Counted from the first letter of the stretch, positions 42,067 through 51,278 are shown. The stretch is 64,000 nt of DNA from Microcystis aeruginosa FD4 (GCF_009792235.1 NZ_CP046973.1:5208001-5272000); one strand, 5' to 3'. A program made the numbers and translations. The notes: a model not told the origin generated them from the letters alone.

Positions 42067-42408
42067 TTATCTAAATGCTTCAATTCGATCTAAATAGACA
42101 TTAACTAATTTATGTTCAATGACCAAAGCTTCAACCTCTGGTCAAATACGAGCTAAAAACTGATGAAATTCTCGTTTTCCTATATTGCCAAAACGGAGAT
42201 GTACTACTTTAGGTGGGGAAAAATAAACCATTAGTCGATCGGAAAAGTCTGCATCTTTCGTAACAATAACCAGTTTTTTATCCTTTGCATATTGCCAAAT
42301 TTCCGTATCCCTTGGACTTCTACCTAAAACCGAAACATAAATGATCGGTAAAGATGGAGTAAACAGGATTTTAGCGGGTAAATTTTCATCAAAGAAAAAA
42401 CCATTCAT
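42067..42408 (-). pseudogene. DUF5615 PIN-like toxin, nonsense mutation
   Basis: The protein begins MNGFFFDENLPAKILFTPSL, with the first Asp-Glu of the DUF5615 fold. VIVTKDADFSDRLM and VVHLRFGNIGKREFHQFLAR follow. A TGA at 42142 stops it, but the same frame continues PEVEALVIEHKLVNVYLDRI and EAFR to a TAA at 42067. A single TGG to TGA change explains this, because the family usually runs to that length (113 residues). It overlaps the DUF433 gene by 4 bases (ATGA). Confidence 0.7.
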
Positions 42409-42629
42409 GCAATTTTTCTGACTTCATAGTGATTCGCCATCAATCTTGCTGCAAATTGCATACAGGCATAAATATCTTCTCGATTCAGAGAAGGATATTC
42501 TTCAAGGACTTCTTCAATAGAATCCCCTGCTCCCAAAAATTCCATAACTGTTTGCACCGGAATTCGGGTTCCAGCGATAACAGGTCTTCCATTACAAATA
42601 TCTGGATGGATATGGATACGACTTTCCAT
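42405..42629 (-). CDS. DUF433 antitoxin
   Basis: From the ATG at 42629 the product begins MESRIHIHPDICNGRPVIAG and TRIPVQTVMEFL, the DUF433 signature (H-P-x-I-x-x-G-x-P-V-I-x-G-T-R-I). The 74 residues match the family. A longer start near 42683 lacks the signature. DUF433 genes usually precede DUF5615 toxins, as here, with an ATGA overlap. The helix-turn-helix-like fold suggests autoregulation. Confidence 0.8.
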   Translation of the reverse strand: MESRIHIHPDICNGRPVIAGTRIPVQTVMEFLGAGDSIEEVLEEYPSLNREDIYACMQFAARLMANHYEVRKIA

Positions 42630-42712
42630 TAAGGTTTTGTTACCTACTTGATGATCTAAAGTAAGCTTATTATACCCTTTCATGGTACTAGGTGAGGATG
42701 TTGGGTTTCCTG

Positions 42713-42773
42713 AAAATCGAGTGCTGTAGCGGTAGGACTTGCATGAGGGAACGCACTCTACTAGATCTGCACT
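42713..42773. repeat. 61-bp direct repeat, right copy
   Basis: See 41071-41131. The copy overlaps the end of the NYN gene by one or two bases. Confidence 0.85.
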
Positions 42774-43522
42774 ACGTTTTTGGAGTAGTGCCATTCTTTT
42801 GCTTGCTCCTCACGAAGACTGCCTTATTTTTTCGCTGAATCTCGAATAAGTCAATAGCCTCGAACAGGCCACTTAACTTTGCATATCCGTAGTTGCGTGG
42901 GTCAAAAGATGTCTGATTTGCTATGTGTCCGCCAATCTCTGCCAAATTCGACCAACCATCATCGTCTAGAGTGCTAGAAACCGCGCCCCTCAATAAACTG
43001 ATTAATTTGGTGTCTTGCTTCAACTCTTTACCAGTTTTCTTCACACTTGCAGAAACTTTGGAAGTCTCCTCAGAATTTACTGCTTGATCAATAGTTTCTA
43101 GGTATAAAAATGTTGAACACGCATAAACAAAAGGCAAGGGTGTTTTCTTCTCGCCAAATCCATAAACTTTTAAGCCATTTGTCAAAATTCGCATCACTAA
43201 AGGAGTAAAGTCACAATCGCTCGACACGATTGCAAAAGCATCCAACTGTTGTGTATACAGCAAATCCATTGCATCAATAATCATTGCAGCATCAGTAGCA
43301 TTTTTGCCCTTCGTATAGTCGAACTGTTGGACGGGGCGAATAGCGTATTCGTGCAAACACTCCTCCCAAGCTTTCAGCGCAGGACTTTTCCAGTTTCCGT
43401 AAGCCTTACGAATATTGGCAACTCCATACTTTGCAATTTCAGAGATGAATCGCCTCAATTTTTGATGCAGGGGCGTTGTCTGCATCAATTAGCAGTGCAA
43501 TTTTTGATTCTGATTGCAGCAT
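42772..43522 (-). pseudogene. NYN-domain nuclease with OST-HTH, frameshifted
   Basis: From the ATG at 43522 the frame reads MLQSESKIALLIDADNAPAS and then KIEAI, containing the NYN catalytic Asp residues. It stops early with TGA near 43445. The next frame carries on with SEIAKYGVANIRKAYGNWKS, FDYTKGKNATDAAMIIDAMD, VSSDCDFTPLVMRILTNGLK and a C-terminal OST-HTH/LOTUS domain (LAEIGGHIANQTSFDPRNYG). One base change near 43445 restores a protein of about 250 residues. Such proteins are RNases linked to RNA processing or defence. Confidence 0.8.
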
Positions 43523-43618
43523 ATTGCTCCAGGTGTGCTGATCACTTTAATTTTTGAACTCGAACAGACACTTTTCAAGTATGCCCCAACCTATAACCTA
43601 AGCCATCTAACTGTTAAT

Positions 43619-43747
43619 TATACAGAAACTTTCCGAATAACCAAAGTAGGAATATATGGAAACTTTCGATATATCACCCCGTTTTGTAGATTCCTGACTA
43701 TCAGCCGAGATACAAAGAACTTTTTAGCGACCATAGCACCAATTATA
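43619..43747. repeat. 127-bp direct repeat, right copy
   Basis: See 39974-40100. This copy lies just upstream of the J-domain gene. Confidence 0.8.
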
Positions 43748-43785
43748 ATTTTTCGAGTAACTCAGCAGACTAACTAAAAGTTGCG

Positions 43786-44685
43786 ATGGCGGAGCAAATT
43801 CTTTCTCTACTCCTGTACCTAATTCTCATTTTAACGGCTTTTTGGTTTATTAGCCCCCAAAAAAAGCCCCGTAGTCATCCCGCCTATCATCTTGCTTGTT
43901 TACTAGAAGATGCTCCTGAAAGCTCTTTAAAGGGTCAATTTTATCCCTTGGCTACTCCCTTGGCTACCCCGATCGCCTGTACTGTTCCGCAGGTGTGGCG
44001 CAGTGTATATAGGCAGTCTCTGGCAAAACCGGATGTTAACTATTGGCAATGGCGCGGTATGCCCGAAAATGAGCAGTTTTGTCGGGAATTACGGGAATTA
44101 TTGCGATTAAATCCGGCTAGAGGTTACGCTAAGGAAATTCTCGAAAGTCTCGCCTTGGCTCAAGATCCTTTTTATCATCTCTACTGGGATCTAAAAGCGA
44201 TCGCTAATGGTAACTTTAACACTATCGGGGCTAATAAACTAGCTGAGGGCAGATTTGCCCAGCGAGATTTGCGAACTCATCAGCAGATGCGGAGGGATTT
44301 TCGTCAATGGCATTTACAAGCTTGTGAACAGTTGGGAAAAGAGCGGGTTAAAGCGGTTTATCGGCTGTGTTATGGGGCAGATTGGTCATTAATCGCCCAA
44401 ATTCTCTATCCTTCGCCCCGTTCCTTGGCCGTGATGATTATGGAGTCGGCTAATCCCGTTTGGTGGCGAGTTTTGGGGATTACTCCTTTGAGCAAGACTA
44501 GCCATATTGAAAATAATTATAAAACTCTTTTGTGTTATTGGCATCCCGATCGCAATTCCCATCCCAATGCGACGGAAATCACCGCCCATCTTAATCGCGC
44601 CTACGATTGTTATCAAGGTTTTCAACAGATGAGTAGTCAAGATAATGGCGCTTTCTGGACGAAAATCCGTCGCTGGATTCCTTAG
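43786..44685 (+). CDS. Membrane-anchored J-domain protein
   Basis: This 299-residue protein begins MAEQILSLLLYLILILTAFW, an N-terminal membrane span. Its soluble middle has NYWQWRGMPENEQFCREL. The C-terminal J domain has LLCYWHPDRNSHPNATEITA, including the H-P-D tripeptide needed to stimulate DnaK, and ends HLNRAYDCYQ. It should recruit an Hsp70 to the membrane. Its client is unknown. The Ser/Thr kinase gene starts 90 bases downstream on the same strand. Confidence 0.8.
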   Translation: MAEQILSLLLYLILILTAFWFISPQKKPRSHPAYHLACLLEDAPESSLKGQFYPLATPLATPIACTVPQVWRSVYRQSLAKPDVNYWQWRGMPENEQFCRELRELLRLNPARGYAKEILESLALAQDPFYHLYWDLKAIANGNFNTIGANKLAEGRFAQRDLRTHQQMRRDFRQWHLQACEQLGKERVKAVYRLCYGADWSLIAQILYPSPRSLAVMIMESANPVWWRVLGITPLSKTSHIENNYKTLLCYWHPDRNSHPNATEITAHLNRAYDCYQGFQQMSSQDNGAFWTKIRRWIP

Positions 44686-44775
44686 ACTTGACTCTAGTTT
44701 TTCCCTTGACTTTTTCCTTAACAAAAGAATGTTAGTCTAGGAACAATTTATGACCACGCTTGCACTCTCAGGGTA

Positions 44776-46260
44776 ATGAATCTAGTGCTTTTAAACAATC
44801 GCTACCAAATTGTTAGTACCCTTGCTAGGGGGGGATTTGGGGAAACTTATATCGCTATCGATACGAATATGCCTTCTCAACGGCGCTGTGTGATTAAAAA
44901 ATTGCAGCCAGCTATTCAAAGTGAGGAGATGCCAGAATGGTTAAAAGAACGTTTTCAGAAAGAAGCAAGGGTTTTAGAGGAATTGGGGGAACAAAATCGC
45001 CAAATACCCCGTTTATACGGTTATTTTGCCCAAGATAATCACTTCTATCTGGTGCAGGAATGGATTGAAGGGGAGACACTAACCCAAAAACAGCAACGAC
45101 AGGGAAATTTATCGTCCTCGGCAGTGCGGACGATTTTGGAGAATTTACTGCCTGTTCTTGATTTTATTCACAGTCGCCGCATTATTCACCGGGATGTGAA
45201 ACCCGATAATATTATCTTAAGAAATAGTGATAATTTGCCCATTTTAATCGATTTTGGGGTAATGAAAGAAGCAGTCGCCACCTTACTCGATCCTACGGGA
45301 AAAAGTGCCTATTCGATCGCCCTTGGCACCCCCGGTTATATGGCTTCGGAACAGGCTGCCGGGAGACCGGTCTTTTCTAGTGACCTTTACAGCCTAGGCT
45401 TAACGGCGATTTTTTTATTAACGGGAAAAACTCCCCAATATCTAGAAACTGACTCGCGCACGGGGGAAATTCTCTGGCGACAGGAGGCAGAAAATGTTAA
45501 TCCTAATTTAGCTATGGTAATCGATCGAGCGATCCGTTTTCATCCCCGGGATCGGTTTGCCACTGCCGGGGAAATGTTAGCAGCTTTAGGAGAAATATCC
45601 CCCGATTTGTCCACCCAACCAACTATCGCGGTTTCTCCCCATAGTCCCCGATTAAAGTCCTCGACACCCCAAAAACCAACCGTCTCCCCCACTGTGGTTA
45701 TTAAACCCAATTCTGGGGAAAAAAAGAATCCTTGGCTGTCGATTTTGCTGATTTTTGCGGTGACAATTGGGGCTTTTGCCCTGGGATATCGGGGATTTAT
45801 GGCTCTTTTACCCAAAAATGAGGAAATTAAACCATCACCAACCCTCGAACCTTCTCCTAGTCCTGAAATCATTCCTCCTCCCTCCCAAGATTTTCCCCCT
45901 ATCCGACGACCTTCTCGTCAACGGACTCCCATTTATTCCCCGACTCCTACCCCATCCCCGACTCCTACCCCAGAGGTGATTCCTAGTCCAGAAGCGACTC
46001 CAGAATTAACTCCTAGTCCCACCCCAGAAGAAGTAATTCCTATTCCTGTTCCTCTTCCTGAAACAGAGCCGAGTCCTCAAGTTTCTCCCCTTCCCTCCCC
46101 TTCCCCTTCTCCTTCCCCTTCTCCTTCCCCTTCTCCTTCCCCTTCTCCTTCCTCTGGAACAGAGGTGATTAATCCCCCAGTTAATGAGGATAAAATTGAA
46201 CCGATCGCTCCTCCCGTTTTATCACCTTCTCCTCTTCCCACGGTCGAAAATAGTAATTAA
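44776..46260 (+). CDS. Serine/threonine protein kinase, membrane-bound
   Basis: This 494-residue protein begins MNLVLLNNRYQIVSTLARGG and FGETYIA (glycine loop). The lysine is in VIKKLQ, the catalytic loop is IIHRDVKPDNIIL (HRD at 138-140), DFG is at 159-161, and the APE-like segment is GTPGYMASEQ. A membrane span lies near 318-340. The C terminus is Pro/Ser rich with (PS)n repeats, probably extracytoplasmic. This Pkn2-type architecture is common in cyanobacteria. It may share a transcript with the J-domain gene. Confidence 0.9.
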   Translation: MNLVLLNNRYQIVSTLARGGFGETYIAIDTNMPSQRRCVIKKLQPAIQSEEMPEWLKERFQKEARVLEELGEQNRQIPRLYGYFAQDNHFYLVQEWIEGETLTQKQQRQGNLSSSAVRTILENLLPVLDFIHSRRIIHRDVKPDNIILRNSDNLPILIDFGVMKEAVATLLDPTGKSAYSIALGTPGYMASEQAAGRPVFSSDLYSLGLTAIFLLTGKTPQYLETDSRTGEILWRQEAENVNPNLAMVIDRAIRFHPRDRFATAGEMLAALGEISPDLSTQPTIAVSPHSPRLKSSTPQKPTVSPTVVIKPNSGEKKNPWLSILLIFAVTIGAFALGYRGFMALLPKNEEIKPSPTLEPSPSPEIIPPPSQDFPPIRRPSRQRTPIYSPTPTPSPTPTPEVIPSPEATPELTPSPTPEEVIPIPVPLPETEPSPQVSPLPSPSPSPSPSPSPSPSPSPSSGTEVINPPVNEDKIEPIAPPVLSPSPLPTVENSN

Positions 46261-46395
46261 TAGACTTCTTGGATAATTAATTTTTGCATAGGAGAATTAA
46301 GTGCGATAACTCATGAAGTTATTATGGTAACAAATGACACTTATATTACGGCAAGTCTGTGAACTTCTTGAAGAAATACCTGGTTTAGGACTAAC

Positions 46396-46490
46396 TATAG
46401 CGCTTTTCACATTACTGAGGTATCGACAAGTTTTGCCAACAAGGGGCTTAAGCCCCTTGCTCATGCCTCATTCTGAGGAAAACTGCTATA
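46396..46490. mobile_element. 95-bp TATAGCG-type MITE
   Basis: The ends TATAGCGCTTTTC and, in reverse complement, TATAGCAGTTTTC are inverted repeats. The centre is a GGGGCTTAAGCCCC palindrome. It is related to the elements at 39199-39294 and 47130-47227. Confidence 0.7.
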
Positions 46491-46548
46491 TTTTTTCGGA
46501 AAAATAGGTCGTCAAGGGAGACTCTTTGTTTTCCTGGGCAAAAATAAT

Positions 46549-46786
46549 TAGGGTTTGCTGAAAAAGTTTTTCGGTGGGGGTAGGAGTCGGTCGTCAGTAG
46601 CCAGTCGTCAGTAGCCGGTCGTTTCAGGCTTTGTTGCCCTGGTTTTTTGTACCAAGCTATGTACTACAAGAAGGATAATGCCAGGTTTTTGAAAGTCCCA
46701 ATCCTATTTTCGCGGCATGAACATCGGATTTTAACAGGTCAAAAGCCTTATTTTAAAAGGGTTTTACCATTATTCAGCCAACCCTA
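46549..46786 (-). mobile_element. 240-bp MITE, copy 2 (inverted)
   Basis: This runs from TAGGGTTTGCTGAAAAAG to ATTCAGCCAACCCTA and matches 6536-6775 in reverse complement almost base for base, 40 kb away. Few differences suggest recent movement. Confidence 0.8.
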
Positions 46787-46818
46787 ATTATTTTTTCAAA
46801 AAAACATTTTTCTATTTT

Positions 46819-47376
46819 TTGGTTGGGTATTTTATTCTCTGGAAGTCCCTTAATAGCCTCACTGGTGGCTTAGGAAATGATACTCTCGCAGGTAATACGG
46901 GTAATGATACTCTCACGGGTGGAGCAGGAATTGATCAAATTGAATATCGCTCTACTCGTGTTCTTGTTGCCAGTGATTTTGGGGTAGATACGATCACTGA
47001 CTTCGTGCTTAATCAAGATAAAATTGTCTTGAGTAAAACCACTTTTGCTGCTTTAACCAGTGAGGTTGGTAACGGTTTTAGTCAAGCTAGTAATTTTGCC
47101 CTCGTTGCTAATAATAGTTTAGTTGACGCTATAGCGGTATGCAGTCGAATGAGGTATAATGCAACAAGCTATAAGTCAGTCTAGGCAAGACGATGGTCTG
47201 TATCTCACTCAAGCGAATACCGCTATAGTAATGCTTTTATTGTTTATAGCAGTGGCACTGGTCATCTATTCTATAACCAAAATGGCAGCGCAGCGGGATT
47301 GGGAACCGGTGACAATTTTGCAGTTTTAACTGGTAATCCTAGCCTAACAGCCAATGATTTCCTCTTGGTCGCTTAA
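46819..47376 (+). pseudogene. RTX-like calcium-binding protein end, split by MITE
   Basis: The frame contains the nonapeptide-like TGGLGNDTLAGNTGNDTL and TGGAGIDQIEYRS, then a DFGVDTITDFVLNQDKIVLS domain. A 98-bp MITE (47130-47227) after NNSLVDA introduces a stop. Beyond it the frame resumes as SNAFIVYSSGTGHLFYNQNG and ends DNFAVLTGNPSLTANDFLLV plus Ala. The start is also missing, since the 5' end lies next to the 240-bp MITE. This is the tail of a hemolysin-type secreted protein. Confidence 0.8.
47130..47227. mobile_element. 98-bp TATAGCG MITE inside RTX gene
   Basis: The ends TATAGCGGTAT and, in reverse complement, TATAGCGGTAT match exactly. The host reading frame is restored when the element plus one TA is removed, which defines the insertion and a TA target. 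Confidence 0.85.
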
Positions 47377-48080
47377 TCGAAAACAGTAGTCAGTTATCAG
47401 TTTTTGTCAAATTTACAGTTTTAGGAATGCAGGATTGATCGCCCGTTTAATGGTTGAATATTCCTAGCATTATCGGGGAAAATCTCGGCAAATTGTTGCA
47501 GTTGTTGAGGAGAAATTTCGAGCGCATTTTGCCAGAATAACCAGAGAATATCCTCGCTACAGGGTTGAAAGAATTTTCCTTGATTAACCCGAAAATAGAA
47601 GCCCGACAAGTTTTTCAAGCCCTAGAGACGAGGTTTTTCATGGTCATTGGCTAATCGATGTCTAGAGATAGAGGTTTTAGACTTCTCGGGCGAGAATCAG
47701 GTTCAAATAGAGTCGGGCCAATCACTAGACCTCTTGTAAAAATCAAAAATTGTCGTGGTTGATTAGGAGTCAGTGGCCAGTAGTCGGTCGTCTGGAGAAT
47801 TAAGAATGAATAATAATCAATTAAATGGTCTATTTACATACTTTATGCCACTTAATCCTTATTTTTGACGTTTTTAAACCACTAAAAATTGATTATACAA
47901 GAGGTTTACTAAAATCGTTAATATTAATTTTACTCTTGCCTTTTTAGCTCTCCTGGCCTCTTGAAAAGCCTCATCTCATCCTGTATTCTAAGTCAGCGTA
48001 AGAACTATAAATGTCAATTGATCGACTTAAATCTTAAACTAATAATCTAGCTTGATCGCCCAGGAGGGACAAAACAACTC
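47377..48080. other. Spacer with repeats before exbB
   Basis: The spacer contains a possible short minus-strand gene (47421-47618) and a repeat near 47765-47880 that matches 19484-19600 in reverse complement. Nothing else is recognised. Confidence 0.4.
47421..47618 (-). CDS. Short hypothetical protein
   Basis: This 65-residue frame, MKNLSGFYFRVNQGKFFQPC and on to NIQPLNGRSILHS, has no recognised family. It may be a fragment of a longer gene because it lacks a clear ribosome site. Confidence 0.25.
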   Translation of the reverse strand: MKNLSGFYFRVNQGKFFQPCSEDILWLFWQNALEISPQQLQQFAEIFPDNARNIQPLNGRSILHS

Positions 48081-48758
48081 GTGAGTATAACTGATTTAAT
48101 CCAAAAAGGCGGAGTTGCCATGTGGCCGCTGCTTTTCCTGTCTATTTTAGCTCTTAGCACTATTATCGAACGAATTTGGTTTTGGAGTCGTACTCTCCTC
48201 AGTGAAGGCCAGATTTTAAATCGAATTATGGAATCGGCCATCCGTAACTGGGATTTGGCGGCAAAAGTCGCCAGAGATTCCCGCAATCACCCCATTGGTA
48301 GCTATCTTTATGCTCCCCTGCGCTTAGAAAATCCAGAGCCAGAGGTTTTTCACTTTGCCCTCGAGTCGGCTGCCGATGAACAATTATCCCTGATGAAACG
48401 GGGCGATAAAATCCTTGAGGCAGTCATCGCCCTTTCTCCCCTGCTAGGATTATTAGGGACGGTACTCGGTTTAATTACCTCTTTGGCCAATATTCAATTA
48501 AGTGACCTGGGAACTTCCTCTACAGCCGGGGTAACTTTAGGTATTAGTGAGGCTTTAATTTCCACCGCTACCGGCTTAATTGTCGCTATTTTTAGCCTCG
48601 CTTTCTATCGTGTTTTTCAGGGACTCTGGTTCAATCAAGCTAGGATTTTTCGCAAGGCCGGCAGTGATTTAGAAATTATCTACCGCCAACGCTGGCTAGA
48701 TGGAGAAGACCAACAATACGCCCTCAGTGCTAACCTAGAAAAACCTCTCGATCGCTAA
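48081..48758 (+). CDS. exbB: ExbB/TolQ/MotA-type proton channel subunit
   Basis: The product starts at a GTG at 48081 (GGAGGGAC precedes it) and begins MSITDLIQKGGVAMWPLLFL. It has three membrane spans and the ExbB motif AVIALSPLLGLLGTVLGLIT followed by STAGVTLGISEALISTATGL. With ExbD it forms the proton-driven motor that energises TonB-dependent transport. The exbD gene follows at 18 bases. No TonB gene is in the window. Confidence 0.85.
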   Translation: MSITDLIQKGGVAMWPLLFLSILALSTIIERIWFWSRTLLSEGQILNRIMESAIRNWDLAAKVARDSRNHPIGSYLYAPLRLENPEPEVFHFALESAADEQLSLMKRGDKILEAVIALSPLLGLLGTVLGLITSLANIQLSDLGTSSTAGVTLGISEALISTATGLIVAIFSLAFYRVFQGLWFNQARIFRKAGSDLEIIYRQRWLDGEDQQYALSANLEKPLDR

Positions 48759-48776
48759 ATCTCCCCCTGATCACCC

Positions 48777-49379
48777 ATGGCCGAAACTAAAATCCAGCAA
48801 CCGAAAACCACAAAAAGTAGCCATATTACGGCTCGTCCGCTCAAATTATGGCATGATCAACACCGCATTCAAGAGGATGTGCAGGTTAATATCATTCCCC
48901 TGATCGATGTAATTTTCTGTATTCTCACTTTCTTTATTCTCGGTGCGGTGGGATTGTCTCGCCAACAGGCTATCAGCCTCGATTTACCGAAAGCCAGTAC
49001 CGCCACCACCCCGATGCGGGAAATGTTGGTAGTTAGTCTCGATGATTTCGGACAACTCTACGTCGAAAAACAGATGGTGACTCGCGCCCAGTTGTTCGAG
49101 GCGATCAAGAATTATCATCAATATAGTCCCAATGGACTGATGGTACTGAATGCTTCCCGTAATGCCAGTTATAACGAAGTAGTTGGGGTTTTAGACCTAC
49201 TGCGACAGGTAGGCGGCGATCGCGTGGCTTTAGCGACTCTATCGGGGGAGGCTAACAATCCCACAATAGAAAATAGCAATCCTTTGCCCAATTTGCCGAC
49301 TAATCCCACCCTACCCGGTTTACCCAGTCTGCCTAATTCTAACTCACAATCTTCCACCAATCCTCTGGGCAGAAATTAA
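48777..49379 (+). CDS. exbD: ExbD/TolR-type motor subunit
   Basis: This 200-residue protein begins MAETKIQQPKTTKSSHITAR. Its single membrane span, VNIIPLIDVIFCILTFFILG, carries the Asp in PLIDVIF that conducts protons. The periplasmic domain includes LNASRNASYNEVVGVLDLLR and ends in a Pro/Asn-rich tail (LPTNPTLPGLPSLPNS), which is longer than usual. It is coupled to exbB and ends base-to-base against the convergent gene. Confidence 0.85.
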   Translation: MAETKIQQPKTTKSSHITARPLKLWHDQHRIQEDVQVNIIPLIDVIFCILTFFILGAVGLSRQQAISLDLPKASTATTPMREMLVVSLDDFGQLYVEKQMVTRAQLFEAIKNYHQYSPNGLMVLNASRNASYNEVVGVLDLLRQVGGDRVALATLSGEANNPTIENSNPLPNLPTNPTLPGLPSLPNSNSQSSTNPLGRN

Positions 49380-49730
49380 CTAGGAATGGATGCGATAGGT
49401 GAGTAATTGTTCTTCGAGAGCTGCAATGCGATTGTAGGCCGCCGTCAATTGTGCCGTTAATCGGCGAATTTGGATTTCATCGGAAAAAGGATTATCGCCA
49501 TTGACAGCTGGGGCTTGTTTGCCACCGTGATCCCGGAGAATATCTTTATGATCATAGAGGCTATTATCGGATAACTCGGAAAAACCGACCATTTCGAGGG
49601 ATTCTTGCGGGGAATGACTCGATTTATCCCCAGCTAGGATAGCAATTTGCTGGCCGAGGTTTTCGACAATATCCTGTAGACGATCGACTTTCCGATCAAG
49701 ACTGATAATCTGTTGTTGTAGTCCATTCAT
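49380..49730 (-). CDS. Coiled-coil hypothetical protein
   Basis: This 116-residue protein begins MNGLQQQIISLDRKVDRLQD and IVENLGQQIAIL. It is a coiled coil, then a polar region, then a second coil (RRLTAQLTAAYNRIAALEEQ). It resembles uncharacterised conserved cyanobacterial proteins. Its stop codon directly abuts that of exbD (convergent, zero spacing). Confidence 0.55.
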   Translation of the reverse strand: MNGLQQQIISLDRKVDRLQDIVENLGQQIAILAGDKSSHSPQESLEMVGFSELSDNSLYDHKDILRDHGGKQAPAVNGDNPFSDEIQIRRLTAQLTAAYNRIAALEEQLLTYRIHS

Positions 49731-49940
49731 GCAATTACCTAGCGATTAAGGATGCTTCCCCTCTATGCTAGGCTCTGGAGGAAATGGACTATAACAATTT
49801 ATGATTGATTTAACGATCCCTTTACTGCTCTTAACTAATCTCAACATATTGCCAGAGTCAACCGGCTGCACCCGATAGCACTTCTATCAGGAATTAAAGT
49901 AAGCTGTTGAGCAGTAAACCTCGATTGTAAGGAACTAATT

Positions 49941-50033
49941 ATGTTTAAAAATTGGTCTTTCGACGATTGGATGAATCATATCCTTTTTCTGGCGACAATT
50001 GTGGCTTTGCTGGTGATTTGGCTGGGTAGATAA
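49941..50033 (+). CDS. 30-residue membrane peptide
   Basis: This is MFKNWSFDDWMNHILFLATI then VALLVIWLGR, an amphipathic start plus one membrane span. GTAAGGAACTAATT precedes the ATG. It could be a real small membrane protein of the thylakoid or plasma membrane, but no family is recognised. Confidence 0.4.
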   Translation: MFKNWSFDDWMNHILFLATIVALLVIWLGR

Positions 50034-50036
50034 ATA

Positions 50037-50272
50037 GGGTTGTCCGAATATCAGTGGAAGCCTTGCTAGAAAAGGGTTTTGGTACTTTTTGGGCGAAAAA
50101 AGTGCAAGAAACAAAGGTTGAGAAATCGATCCGAGGGACTCAAAACCCTGGCACTTTCGCTCTTCGATTGCGGGTTCCGCTTCCCAGTGCGCGAGGTAAT
50201 TCTGTTATTCTGACTTCCCCGACCGACTCCTAACCCCAGCAACAAACTTTTTCAGCAAACCCTAATTAAGGA
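50037..50272. mobile_element. Degenerate 240-bp-type MITE
   Basis: The sequence starts AGGGTTGTCCGAATATC and ends TTTTTCAGCAAACCCTAATT. The interior carries AAAAGGGTTTTGGTACTTTT and its near-complement. It is a divergent member of the 240-bp MITE family and lies just before the glycosyltransferase stop. Confidence 0.55.
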
Positions 50273-50282
50273 AAGACCACTG

Positions 50283-51278
50283 CTATTTAAACAGTTTTTT
50301 CTTAAGTTTAGCGAGGGAACTCTGTATCCATAATTTTTTAAGTCGCAGGGGTTCTAAACCTTCTATATCAGCCGGATAGTGTTTTTTAATATCAAAGAAA
50401 TCATTAATTTCTCTTAAAATTGTTTCAAAACGTGGTAGTAATTTTTCGGGATGATAATCATCGAGAAAATTAGCCGGTAAAGAATTAACGGGAAAATTAC
50501 GGGCATAATTAAGAATACGTGACCGATCGTATTGACTGGAATAAGCCCCGATTTTTTGACAATTGAAACCGGGATCGAGATAATCGGCTAAGGCGCTATT
50601 GACGCTAGAAAATACCGTACAACCACAGGCTAAAGCTTCCAGGGGCGGTAAGCCAAAACCCTCCGTTAAACCGTTTACAGCCCAATATTCAGCCGAATCG
50701 TAGAGATAAACCCGACTACGATTGAATAATCCCACTAAATCCTCCACATAGCTATCTAAAACCTTAACGCGACAGTGGGGACGGAGGGCGGGAACTAGAC
50801 GATTGAGAAGATACTTTGAGGATTTGCGCCCCTGTACTAGGACATCGATATCTCTTTCTAAGCCTAAATTGAGAAATTCCGAGCCAATTTGATTAGGAAG
50901 ATAGTAAATCAAAGCATTAGGAGCTTTTTCTCCCCAATAACCCATAGTATTACGGCTAACGGTGATAATTGGTATTTGGGAGGGTAAACGGAAGCCGTAA
51001 CCTGTACTATGGGCATGATAAATGATATTATGCGATCGCAATCTTTGCACCAGTTTAGGAAGATCAAAACCCCAGCTAACCACAAAAATACTGTCATCCG
51101 AGCTTATTTTCGCGAGTATATCCTCTAAAAAAGGATAATTTAACTCTTTTTGACGATAAGTCACAATCTGGGCGCTACAAATTTGACTAGCCAAATTGAC
51201 GGTTTTCATTTCTGCCCACAGTCCACCTCCACCAAAAGGAGAAGTAGTACCGGGCAAAAGAAAATAGAGGTTTCTCAT
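50283..51278 (-). CDS. Glycosyltransferase, GT1/GT4-like
   Basis: This 331-residue protein begins MRNLYFLLPGTTSPFGGGGL, with the G-G-G-G loop near the start. Its second half holds SEYWAVNGLTEGFGLPPLEA and LACGCTVFSS, the E-G-F-G-L-P-P-x-E-A motif of GT4-type retaining enzymes. It is shorter than most GT4 proteins. A role in polysaccharide or lipopolysaccharide synthesis is likely, but donor and acceptor are unknown. Confidence 0.75.
   Translation of the reverse strand: MRNLYFLLPGTTSPFGGGGLWAEMKTVNLASQICSAQIVTYRQKELNYPFLEDILAKISSDDSIFVVSWGFDLPKLVQRLRSHNIIYHAHSTGYGFRLPSQIPIITVSRNTMGYWGEKAPNALIYYLPNQIGSEFLNLGLERDIDVLVQGRKSSKYLLNRLVPALRPHCRVKVLDSYVEDLVGLFNRSRVYLYDSAEYWAVNGLTEGFGLPPLEALACGCTVFSSVNSALADYLDPGFNCQKIGAYSSQYDRSRILNYARNFPVNSLPANFLDDYHPEKLLPRFETILREINDFFDIKKHYPADIEGLEPLRLKKLWIQSSLAKLKKKLFK

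Larger units (their letters stand above)
46261..46818. other. MITE-filled spacer
   Basis: No gene was found here. It holds a 95-bp TATAGCG MITE (46396-46490), which has AAGGGGCTTAAGCCCCTT in its centre, and the second 240-bp MITE. Confidence 0.6.
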
